This document shows, piece by piece, positions 6,773 through 14,060 of a stretch of DNA of 33,923 nucleotides. Below the pieces are notes generated by a model. It did not search any database. It saw only the letters and a program-made list of their open reading frames with translations, and was not told where the DNA came from. Numbering within the stretch: the first letter of the stretch is position 1; the number at the start of each line of letters is the position of its first letter. The position numbers and the translations under genes were made by a program. The stretch comes from an uncultured Collinsella sp. (lineage in GTDB: Bacteria; Actinomycetota; Coriobacteriia; Coriobacteriales; Coriobacteriaceae): assembly GCA_958443615.1 (NCBI GenBank), contig CAUCLI010000016.1, forward strand, positions 1 through 33,923. The letters run 5' to 3'.

Positions 6773-8368
6773 ATGACCGTCTCCGACTACGAAAGCGTCG
6801 GCCGCTCCGCCGGCCTCATGACGGTCCTGACGATCGTGTCGAGGGTGTCGGGCTTCATCCGAACGTGGGCGATGGCCGCGGCGATCGGCATGTCCTCGCT
6901 CTCCACCGCTTATCAGGTCGCAAACAACCTGCCCAATATGCTGTACGAGCTCGTGATGGGCGGCATGCTCGTCACCGCCTTCCTCCCCGTGTACATGGAG
7001 GTCCGCCGCGAGCGCGGCAATGCGGCGGCGAACGATTACGTCGGCAACCTCCTCGGCATCCTGCTCCTCGTCCTGGGCGGCATCTCGCTGCTGGGCACGG
7101 TGTTCGCCCCCGCGTTCATCTGGACCCAGGCGTTCATGAGCGGCGGGTCGACCGGATTGGATGCCGCGTCGTTCCTCTTCCGGTTCTTCGCCATCCAGAT
7201 CCTGCTGTACGGCTTGGGCTCCGTGTACTCGGGCGTGCTCAACGCGCATCGCGATTACTTCTGGTCGACGTTCGCCCCCGTGCTGAACAACGTGATCGTC
7301 ATCGCGAGCTTCGCGCTGTACGGCCCGGTTTCCGCCGCGAGCCCGATCGCCGGCGTGGTCCTCATCGCCGTCGGCACCACCCTCGGCGTGTTCGTCCAAA
7401 TGGCCTGCCAGGTTCCAGCGCTCGCCAAGCACGGCGTCCGTCCCCGCATCCACATCGATTGGCGAGACCCCGCGCTGCGCCGCACGCTCGCTCTGGGAAT
7501 CCCGACGCTGCTCGCCACGGTCTGCATGTTCGTCAGCACGTCGGTCACCAACGCCGCCGCCCTGTATGTCCAGCCCGAGACGGGGCCCTCCGTCATCGCG
7601 TATGCCAGGCTTTGGTACACCCTTCCCTATGCGCTTATCGCCGCCTCGCTGTCGACCGCGCTCTACACCGAGTTGAGCCGTGACGTCCAGGCGGGCGACG
7701 AGGAGAGCGTCCGCGAGGGCATCGCCAACGGCGTCTCCCAGATGATGTTCTTCCTGATTCCCTTCGCGCTGTACCTCATGGTGTACAGCTACCCGCTGAG
7801 CATGGTGTACTGCACGGGGAAGTTCGATGTCGACGGCGTCGCGCTCGTCGCGAGCTTCCTTCGCTACCTGGCGGTCTCCCTGCCCCTGTACGGCACGTTC
7901 GCCCTCATGCAGAAGAGCTTCTCGGCGCTCATGGACATGAGGCCCTACAGCCGGTACTGCCTCTATTCGGCGGTCGCCCAGGTCGCATTCATCCTGATCG
8001 CCGGCATCGCGCTTCACGGCGGCATGTCCGCGATCGCGCTCTCCACCCTCGCGTACTATGTGACGCTGAATGTCTTCTCGTTGACATGGCTGCGCAGGAG
8101 GCTGGGCGGGATCTGCCTGCGCGGGATCGCCCGCGGCGTTCTCGCCGGCCTGATTCTCGGGGGTCTCGGTGCCGCTGCCGGCGCGTGCGGCATGTGGGCC
8201 CTCGAGGCGACGTTCGGCTCCCTTGAGGGGTCGGTCCTCAGGACGCTCGCCTACATCGCCGCTTCCGGCGTGCTTTCGCTCATGGTGACCTTCGGCGGCG
8301 CGGTGGCGCTCAAAGTCCCCGAGGCGAGGGTCATCCGATCGATGGCGCGCCGCCTCGCGCGCCGTTAA
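6773..8368 (+). CDS. murJ: Lipid II flippase MurJ (MviN family)
   Basis: A 531-residue polytopic membrane protein of the MOP superfamily, which flips the peptidoglycan precursor lipid II to the outer face. The N-terminal block (SAGLMTVLTIVSRVSGFIRTW, then YQVANNLPNMLYELVMGGML) is highly typical of MurJ, and about 14 hydrophobic segments follow to the C-terminus, ending in a basic tail. The start is uncertain. The frame is open back to 6527, but the ATG at 6773 gives the usual family length and a normal N-terminus, although its ribosome site is weak. The last 4 bases overlap the convergent racemase gene (shared GTTAAC). Neighbours are wall hydrolases and wall-precursor enzymes, which supports a cell-envelope role. 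Confidence 0.93.
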   Translation: MTVSDYESVGRSAGLMTVLTIVSRVSGFIRTWAMAAAIGMSSLSTAYQVANNLPNMLYELVMGGMLVTAFLPVYMEVRRERGNAAANDYVGNLLGILLLVLGGISLLGTVFAPAFIWTQAFMSGGSTGLDAASFLFRFFAIQILLYGLGSVYSGVLNAHRDYFWSTFAPVLNNVIVIASFALYGPVSAASPIAGVVLIAVGTTLGVFVQMACQVPALAKHGVRPRIHIDWRDPALRRTLALGIPTLLATVCMFVSTSVTNAAALYVQPETGPSVIAYARLWYTLPYALIAASLSTALYTELSRDVQAGDEESVREGIANGVSQMMFFLIPFALYLMVYSYPLSMVYCTGKFDVDGVALVASFLRYLAVSLPLYGTFALMQKSFSALMDMRPYSRYCLYSAVAQVAFILIAGIALHGGMSAIALSTLAYYVTLNVFSLTWLRRRLGGICLRGIARGVLAGLILGGLGAAAGACGMWALEATFGSLEGSVLRTLAYIAASGVLSLMVTFGGAVALKVPEARVIRSMARRLARR

Positions 8369-9087
8369 CGGCCCTCGCCCGCGCGGTTCTCGAAATAGTA
8401 GCCGACGCATCGGTCGGCGAGCACGTCCATCGCGTCGACGAGGTAGGCGGGGGGATTCTCGAGGTTCTGGTACGCCACGGACAGCTCGGTGCACCCCACG
8501 ATGACCGCGTCGCATCCGTCCTCGTGCATGCGGTTTGCGAGGCGGAGGAAATCCGCGGGGTCGTAAGGCAGATTGCGCTTGATGCGGTCGTAGATGAGCG
8601 GCATGACGATCTCGCGCTGCTCATCTTCGGTGGGCAGCGCGACGTCGAGGCCGGCGTTGGAAAGGTATTCCTGGAAGACGCCGGATGACAGCGTTCCGTC
8701 GGTCGCAAGCAGCCCGATCGTGGCGCCCGTCCCGTAGGCATCGACGATGCGCTCCGTGGTCTCCTTCATGATGTTAAGCACGGGGATGGATGCCGCGTCG
8801 GCGATCTGCTCGTAAAAATAATGAGCGGTGTTGCACGGGATTGCGATGTAGTCGGCACCCGCCTGCTCGAGCCAGACGGCGACGTTTTTCATCTCGGGGA
8901 GCGGATCGGGTTTGTCGCGGTCGAGGATGAAGGCCGTGCGGTCCGGAATCTGCGGGTCGTTGAACACGATCATGGGGATGTTGTCCTGATCGCATTCGGC
9001 CGGGGTCTTCTGAATGATCAGCTCCATGAAGTACGCCGTGGCCAAGGGGCCGACGCCTCCGAGTATGCCGAGCACGGGTTTCTGCAT
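8365..9087 (-). CDS. Aspartate/glutamate racemase family protein, probable aspartate racemase
   Basis: A 240-residue cofactor-independent racemase. The N-terminal GILGGVGPLAT is typical of aspartate racemases. The two catalytic cysteines are in PCNTAH (Cys85) and GCTEL (Cys199), so the two-base mechanism is intact. Length fits. The ATG at 9087 follows GGGAG. The gene is divergent from the ATP-grasp ligase at 9231 and convergent with murJ. Together this suggests supply of D-aspartate for peptidoglycan. In Enterococcus faecium an aspartate racemase and the D-Asp ligase Aslfm are also genetically linked (established knowledge); the parallel here is inference. Amino-acid specificity (Asp versus Glu or another acidic substrate) cannot be proven by reading. 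MurI is less likely, given the GGVGPLAT start. Confidence 0.88.
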   Translation of the reverse strand: MQKPVLGILGGVGPLATAYFMELIIQKTPAECDQDNIPMIVFNDPQIPDRTAFILDRDKPDPLPEMKNVAVWLEQAGADYIAIPCNTAHYFYEQIADAASIPVLNIMKETTERIVDAYGTGATIGLLATDGTLSSGVFQEYLSNAGLDVALPTEDEQREIVMPLIYDRIKRNLPYDPADFLRLANRMHEDGCDAVIVGCTELSVAYQNLENPPAYLVDAMDVLADRCVGYYFENRAGEGR

Positions 9088-9230
9088 ATGTTCGCTCCCG
9101 AATTGTCATATTGGTTGATTGTTCAGCCCATGCTCCGGCCGGATGGTCGGAGCGGGTAGAATTTTGGGGATTCATCGCTTGGGTGAAGCCCTGGGGCTTT
9201 TCGATTCATTATAACGAAGGGATTGATCGC

Positions 9231-10496
9231 ATGAGACCAACTGCACCTGACGAGCAAGACCTCCCGAGGGTTCTGCAGCCCGTCATCATCGGGGCGGATT
9301 TTTGCGGTTATGCCTATATTCGATGCTTCTGGGAGGCATATGGCGTCGAGTCCATCGTCCTGGCCTCCGCCGACATCAAGACCCACTCGTGCAGCCGCTT
9401 CGCGGATTACCGCGTCATCGACGGCCTTGATGACGAGGTGGTCCTGTTGCGGGAGCTCGAGTGCCTGGGCGACGAGCTGATCGCCGCCGGGAGCGTCCCC
9501 TTCCTCGTGGGCTGCGGAGACCATTACGCGCGTCTCATCTCGCAGAACAAGCCGCTGCTCGAGGAGCGCTATTACGTTCCCTACATCGATTTCGACCTTC
9601 TCGACGAGATCACCCAGAAAGAGAATTTCTATCGGATCTGCGAGGAGATCGGCATCCCGTATCCCAAGACGGTCTATCTCGATTGCGCCGATCCCGATGC
9701 GGAGCTCGACGACGGCGGCATGACATATCCCCTGATCGCCAAGCCCTCAAATTCCGCGGCGTACCACTATGCCGACATCCCGAACAAGAAGAAGGTGTTT
9801 CTCGTCCAAGACAGGCAGGAGCTCGAGACGATTTTCGGGGACCTCAAGCGCTCGTGCTACGACCGCTCCCTGATCGTCCAGGAATTCATCCCGGGAGATG
9901 ACACCCAGATCCGCATCTTGTCCGCTTACACGGATTCGGATGCGAATCCCGTGTTCATGTGCGGCGGACGCGTCGTGCTCGAGGACCATTCTCCCACCGC
10001 GATCGGCAATCCCGCCGTCATCATCCCCGAGAGCAACCAGCGCGTCCTGGAGGACGCGGCGCGTTTCATGAAGCACGTCGGTTACCATGGCATGGCGAAT
10101 TTCGACGTGAAGTTCGACGAGCGCGACGGGTCCTATCGTTTCTTCGAGATCAACACCCGTCCCGGCCGCAGCTCCTTCTTCGCCTGGCAGGCGGGAGTGA
10201 ACTTCGCGAAGGTCCAGGTCGATGATGTGCTGATGGGGGCTCAATTGGGCGAGATCGCCGCTGACAGGCCGTTCGTCTACACGACCGTGCCCCCGTATGT
10301 CGTGAGGAGGTCCGTCGCCGATCCCGAGATCCGCGCACGGGTGCTCGGGGCGTTCAAAGACGGCACCGCCCAGTTCCCCCTCTTTTGGGAGCGGGAGTCT
10401 CTTCCCCAGAAGTTCTGGGCGGCCGTCAACTACTACCATCAGATCTCGAAGTTCCAAAAATACGTCTGGGGGCGCGGTGCCGCCGACCTCGCATAG
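9231..10496 (+). CDS. ATP-grasp carboxylate-amine ligase, probable D-aspartate ligase
   Basis: A 421-residue ATP-grasp enzyme. After an N-terminal Rossmann-like part (PVIIGADFCGYAYIRCFWEAYGV), the ATP-binding lysine lies in LIAKPSNS (Lys171), then VQEFIPGDD, and the metal-binding FFEINTRPGRSS (Glu306, Asn308) preceded by FDVKFD. The N-terminal block and overall plan resemble Aslfm-type D-aspartate ligases, which attach D-Asp to the side-chain amine of residue 3 of the wall stem peptide. The in-frame ATG at 9111 is rejected in favour of 9231, which has GAAGGGA upstream and a sensible N-terminus. A TATAAC at 9210 may be the -10. The divergent aspartate racemase and nearby MurJ and NlpC/P60 genes support a wall role. 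It could instead be another amino-acid ligase, such as a carbamoyl-phosphate-synthase-like enzyme of unknown substrate. Confidence 0.82.
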   Translation: MRPTAPDEQDLPRVLQPVIIGADFCGYAYIRCFWEAYGVESIVLASADIKTHSCSRFADYRVIDGLDDEVVLLRELECLGDELIAAGSVPFLVGCGDHYARLISQNKPLLEERYYVPYIDFDLLDEITQKENFYRICEEIGIPYPKTVYLDCADPDAELDDGGMTYPLIAKPSNSAAYHYADIPNKKKVFLVQDRQELETIFGDLKRSCYDRSLIVQEFIPGDDTQIRILSAYTDSDANPVFMCGGRVVLEDHSPTAIGNPAVIIPESNQRVLEDAARFMKHVGYHGMANFDVKFDERDGSYRFFEINTRPGRSSFFAWQAGVNFAKVQVDDVLMGAQLGEIAADRPFVYTTVPPYVVRRSVADPEIRARVLGAFKDGTAQFPLFWERESLPQKFWAAVNYYHQISKFQKYVWGRGAADLA

Positions 10497-10519
10497 GTGA
10501 GCGCGGCGCGATCCTGCGG

Positions 10520-10525
10520 TATGAT
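10520..10525 (+). promoter_or_regulatory. Putative -10 box of the second NlpC/P60 gene
   Basis: TATGAT, five of six to consensus, preceded by TGCGG, about 80 bases before the ATG at 10605. No clear -35 is seen. It lies in the short gap after the ATP-grasp gene, so the hydrolase may have its own promoter as well as read-through. Confidence 0.35.
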
Positions 10526-10604
10526 TGGCGCGTCGGTCTCGAACGAACCTTCGCGGCCTCGATTGAATGCAGATTGAACGTAGAACGATCGAAAGGGTCA
10601 CGCT

Positions 10605-11738
10605 ATGAAGATGCTCATCAGCGAGCGCTTCGCCCACACCGCCCGCACGGGCGGTGTGCTCGCGCTCGCCGGGGTGCTGGCGTGGGGCTGCGTGATGGCG
10701 GCCCCATCGGCGGTGTTCGCGGACGACCCCGCCGGCCTCAAGGCCGAACTCGAAGCCGCCTCATCCAAGCTCGACGCGATGTACGAGAAGGCGGCGGCGG
10801 TAAGCGAGGAGCTGAATGGCACCAAGATCGCGCTGGGGAGCACCGAGCGCGATATCGAGCAGGCGAAACTCGATATCGAATCGAAACAGGCCGAGCTCGC
10901 CGCGGCGCAGGACGACCTGAGCGGAAGGGTGGTCGACGACTACAAGGGCGGGGGAGTCTCCCTGCTCTCGATGTTCCTCGGATCTTCGAGTCTCGATGAG
11001 ATGATGGCCCGTATCACGTATGCCAACAAGGTCGCCGAAGCCGATCGCCGCGCCATCGCGAGTGTCCGCAGCATCCAGCGCGACCTGGTGCAGCGACGGT
11101 CCGATCTCGAGGCGAAGCGCGATGAGCAGAGGGAGCTTCTCGAACAGCAGGAGGAGCGATCCGATGAGCTGCAGCTCCAGATTTCGAGCGCCGAGTCCTA
11201 CGTGGAGTCCCTGGACGATCAGGTGCGCGCGGCGCTCGAGGCCCAGCGCGCGGAGGAGGCCCTGAGGGAGCAGGAGGAGGCGCAATCCGTCATGGGCGGA
11301 GGAGCCTTGCCCGGTGACGCCCTGCAGGAGGGGACGGATGCGGGCGGAGGCCCCCAAAAACCGACGCCCGGCCCATCTGAGTCCGGAGAGCTCTCCTCCG
11401 AGCAGCGCCAGGTCGTCGTGAACGCCGCGTTGTCGATGGTGGGGGGCCGCTACGTCTTCGGCGCCTACGATCCCGCCAACCGCACGTTCGACTGCTCCGG
11501 CCTCGTCCAGTACTGCTATGCCCAGGTGGGCATCGGGTTGGACCATTACACGGAGAGCCAGAAGAGGTATTGCACCAAGAGCATCTCCGAGGCCCGCCCC
11601 GGAGATATCGTGTATAGGCGCAACCATACCGGGATCTACATCGGCAACGGCCGCACGGTCGAGGCCCACAGTCCCGCCGAGGGGATCGGCTGGGGCTCCG
11701 CCAGCCGTTTCGTGAGCTGCGGCTCCCCGCTGCCTTAG
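10605..11738 (+). CDS. Secreted coiled-coil NlpC/P60 peptidoglycan endopeptidase B
   Basis: A 377-residue paralogue of the protein at 5373. It has a signal peptide with likely cleavage after Val-Phe-Ala39, a long charged coiled coil (about 42-230) sharing the segment V-V-D-D-Y-K-G-G-G-V-S-L with its sister's G-Y-K-E-G-G-V-S-L, a short Gly/Pro linker, and a C-terminal NlpC/P60 domain with catalytic FDCSGL (Cys297) and RNHTGIYIG (His341). The linker is much shorter than in the sister protein. GAAAGGG precedes the ATG at 10605; an ATG two codons later is also possible. It would cleave stem peptides outside the membrane. Two such genes flank murJ, the racemase and the ligase, so they may differ in timing or partner rather than in chemistry. 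Confidence 0.93.
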   Translation: MKMLISERFAHTARTGGVLALAGVLAWGCVMAAPSAVFADDPAGLKAELEAASSKLDAMYEKAAAVSEELNGTKIALGSTERDIEQAKLDIESKQAELAAAQDDLSGRVVDDYKGGGVSLLSMFLGSSSLDEMMARITYANKVAEADRRAIASVRSIQRDLVQRRSDLEAKRDEQRELLEQQEERSDELQLQISSAESYVESLDDQVRAALEAQRAEEALREQEEAQSVMGGGALPGDALQEGTDAGGGPQKPTPGPSESGELSSEQRQVVVNAALSMVGGRYVFGAYDPANRTFDCSGLVQYCYAQVGIGLDHYTESQKRYCTKSISEARPGDIVYRRNHTGIYIGNGRTVEAHSPAEGIGWGSASRFVSCGSPLP

Positions 11739-11777
11739 ACGTAAGTGAAATGGGACGCGGCTCCGCCAGCCGTTTCG
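11694..11777 (+). repeat. 19-base direct repeat across the end of the NlpC/P60 gene
   Basis: GGCTCCGCCAGCCGTTTCG occurs at 11694-11712, inside the last codons of the hydrolase gene, and again at 11759-11777, just after its stop, with a 65-base offset. The second copy lies inside a stem GGGACGCG / CGCGTCCC. It looks like a short local duplication. Confidence 0.7.
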
Positions 11778-11824
11778 CGTCCCGCAACGTGTGATTGGAA
11801 AAGCTCGTCGTGGGGAGATCGGAA

Positions 11825-13777
11825 TTGAACGACAAGGGCCGTATTCTCTCGCTCGACGAGCAAGTCGCAGAGGCCCCCACGGACCCCGGTTGCTATCTGT
11901 GGAAAGACGCCGAGGGCAAGGTCATCTACGTCGGCAAGGCCAAGAACCTGCGCGCCCGCCTCAGGCAATACGTGACGCTCTCCGACGACCGTGCGAAGAT
12001 CCCGCTCATGATGCAGCTCGTCTCGAGCTTCGACTACATCGTCGTGGAGAACGAGCATGAGGCGCTCGTGTTGGAGCGAGAGCTCATCGCGCAATACCGC
12101 CCGTATTTCAACGTGGATTACAAGGACGACAAGTCCTACCCGTACATCGCCATCACGCGCGGGGACGTCTTCCCCGCGATCAAGTACACGCGCGAGAAGC
12201 ATCGTCCCGATACGCGGTATTACGGGCCGTACACCGATAGCCGCGCCGCGCGCGAGACCATCGACACGCTGCGCAAGGTCTGCCCGGTGTGCATCGCCAC
12301 GTGCGCGGAGTGGAAACGCGTCCGCCGCCTGCTCGAGAAGCGCCCCGACGACGCCGACGTGATCGAGCTCATCTGCGCCAGCCGCGGCCGCCCGTGTTTC
12401 GATTACCACGTCGGACGCGGCCCCGGCGTATGCGCGGGCATGATCGGGCGCGACGAATACGCGAAGAACGTGCGCCGCGTCGAGCGCTTCCTCTCGGGTC
12501 AGCGGCGCGACCTCGTCGACGAGCTCAAAGGAGATATGGCCGATGCGGCGGCCGACCTTGACTTCGAGCGCGCCGCGCGCATCAAGCGCCGGCTCGAGGT
12601 CATCGATGGCCTGGACGACCGTCAGCAAGTCGTGTTCCCCACGAGCGTCGACCTGGATCTCATCGGCTTTTACCGGGAGGAGACCATCGCCGGCGCTTGC
12701 GTGTTCGTGGTCCGCGAGGGGCGCGTGCAACGCACGTGCGAGTTCATCCTGGACAAGGGCTTCGATGTGGACGAGGTCGAGCTGGTGGCCGGATTCGTCA
12801 AGCGCTATTACGATGAGACCGCCGACATACCGCATGAGGTCGATCTCGCGACCGAGCTGCCCGATGCGGAGGTGATGGGGGAGTGGCTCACGGGCAAGCG
12901 CGGGCGCGTGTGCCGCCTGCACCGCCCTCAGCGCGGCGAGAAACATCGCCTCCTGCAGATGGCGGAGCGCAACGCCCGGCACGCCCTCATGCGCTATATG
13001 ATGCGCACCGGCTACTCCGACGATCGGACGAACCAGGCGCTGCTCCAGCTCGAGAGCGCCTTGGCCCTCGAGGCGCCCCCCATGCGCATCGAGTGCTTCG
13101 ACATCTCGACCCTGCATGGTGCGTTCACGGTCGCCTCCATGGTCGTGTTCACCAACGGGAAGCCCGACAAGAGCCAGTACCGTCGATTCAAGATCCGTGC
13201 GGAGTTGGATGAGGCCAACGACTTTATCTCGATGTCGGAAGTCCTCGCGCGCCGTTACGCCCCCGAGCGCATGGATGACGAGCGGTTCGGCAGCAGGCCG
13301 GATCTGCTGGTGGTCGACGGCGGCCGCCCGCAGCTCACCGCCGCCATTCGCCAGCTCGAGGAACTCGGACTCGATATCCCGGTCTGCGGCCTGGCGAAGG
13401 CGGACGAGGAGGTGTTCGTCCCCTGGGATGACACGCCGATCGTCCTGCCGAGCGGATCCGCATCGCTGTACCTCATCAAGCAGGTGAGAGACGAGAGCCA
13501 CCGCTTTGCGATCACCTTCCATCGCGAGTTGCGCGGCAAGGCGATGACCGTGTCGATCCTGGACGAGGTTCCCGGCATCGGACCCACGCGCAAAAAGGCG
13601 ATCATGAAGAGGTTCGGGTCGATGAAGCGTCTCCGTGCGGCATCCGAAGAGGACATCGCCTCGGTTCCCGGTGTGCCCGGGGAGGTCGCTCGGGCGGTTT
13701 TCGAATCGCTGCGCGCCCTCGGTGCCGAGACGGCAGCCGAGGGGGATTCCACCGAGGGTGCAAGTGGTATTAAATAA
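11825..13777 (+). CDS. uvrC: UvrABC excinuclease subunit C
   Basis: About 650 residues. UvrC makes both incisions around a lesion bound by UvrA and UvrB. The order is: an N-terminal GIY-YIG nuclease (GCY 22-24, YVG 35-37, Arg43 in KNLRARL); a Cys-containing loop (CPVCIATC); a UVR domain that binds UvrB (about 230-265, ADLDFERAARIKRRL); an RNase H-like nuclease with IECFDIS (Asp426); and C-terminal helix-hairpin-helix motifs (VPGIGPTRKKAI). I chose the TTG at 11825 because GGGGAG lies 7 bases upstream; the TTG at 11795 has no ribosome site. The stop codon lies inside the first half-site of the sat regulatory region. In other actinobacteria uvrC is normally followed directly by rapZ; here about 10 kb intervenes. 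Confidence 0.96.
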   Translation: MNDKGRILSLDEQVAEAPTDPGCYLWKDAEGKVIYVGKAKNLRARLRQYVTLSDDRAKIPLMMQLVSSFDYIVVENEHEALVLERELIAQYRPYFNVDYKDDKSYPYIAITRGDVFPAIKYTREKHRPDTRYYGPYTDSRAARETIDTLRKVCPVCIATCAEWKRVRRLLEKRPDDADVIELICASRGRPCFDYHVGRGPGVCAGMIGRDEYAKNVRRVERFLSGQRRDLVDELKGDMADAAADLDFERAARIKRRLEVIDGLDDRQQVVFPTSVDLDLIGFYREETIAGACVFVVREGRVQRTCEFILDKGFDVDEVELVAGFVKRYYDETADIPHEVDLATELPDAEVMGEWLTGKRGRVCRLHRPQRGEKHRLLQMAERNARHALMRYMMRTGYSDDRTNQALLQLESALALEAPPMRIECFDISTLHGAFTVASMVVFTNGKPDKSQYRRFKIRAELDEANDFISMSEVLARRYAPERMDDERFGSRPDLLVVDGGRPQLTAAIRQLEELGLDIPVCGLAKADEEVFVPWDDTPIVLPSGSASLYLIKQVRDESHRFAITFHRELRGKAMTVSILDEVPGIGPTRKKAIMKRFGSMKRLRAASEEDIASVPGVPGEVARAVFESLRALGAETAAEGDSTEGASGIK

Positions 13778-13894
13778 CCATGGTATGTAATCCTATTTGG
13801 ATACCTCTTTAATACCAGTAAAAATCATGCTTTACCTGCGCACTTTAGGAAGATAAAGCACTTTACTGGGAAACTGGTACCCTCTTTAATACCA
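13766..13894 (+). promoter_or_regulatory. AT-rich sat/nan promoter with GGTATT-type operator half-sites
   Basis: A sharply AT-rich island in GC-rich DNA. Half-sites are GGTATT 13766 and GGTATG 13782 (plus strand), GGTATC 13800-13805 and GGTATT 13811-13816 (minus strand), the palindrome GGTACC 13876-13881, and GGTATT 13888-13893 (minus strand). CTCTTTAATACCA is repeated exactly at 13805 and 13882. Between them CCAGTAAA (13815) pairs with TTTACTGG (13862), with an inner TGCTTTA / TAAAGCA stem. A good promoter is TTTACT (13862-13867), 17 bases, TTTAAT (13885-13890), so half-sites fall in its spacer and overlap its -10. E. coli NanR, a GntR repressor, binds GGTATA repeats (established). A NanR-like regulator here is inference, since no regulator gene is in the window. 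Confidence 0.6.
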
Positions 13895-14018
13895 TTGCCG
13901 AAAAATGTCAACAATCTCGTAAACGGTCGGTTTTCCGTCTGGGCGGAAGCGGGACCGTTCGTCGAGCGGACTCTCGAAAAATGCGGGGCTGCCATTAGGC
14001 TAGAAATGTCTGTAATGT

Positions 14019-14038
14019 GCGCCGTCGCACGACGGCGC
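14019..14038 (+). other. Leader hairpin upstream of satA
   Basis: An 8-bp perfect stem, GCGCCGTC / GACGGCGC, with a GCAC loop ends 13 bases before the GGAG ribosome site of satA. No T-run follows. It is probably a 5' mRNA structure in the roughly 160-base leader. Confidence 0.45.
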
Positions 14039-14060
14039 CGAGCGCTTGATTGGAGTTCCC

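Noticed and set aside
10540..10553. A second SOS-box-like sequence, CGAACGAACCTTCG, upstream of the second NlpC/P60 gene
   Set aside because: It has one mismatch at a fixed half-site position, lies downstream of the putative -10, and the gene is not a repair gene. It serves as a warning that such matches arise by chance here.
13815..13869. The AT-rich stem after uvrC as a terminator
   Set aside because: The stem is long-range (CCAGTAAA / TTTACTGG around a 39-base interior) with no T-run after it, and the right arm contains the likely sat -35. A regulatory role fits better.
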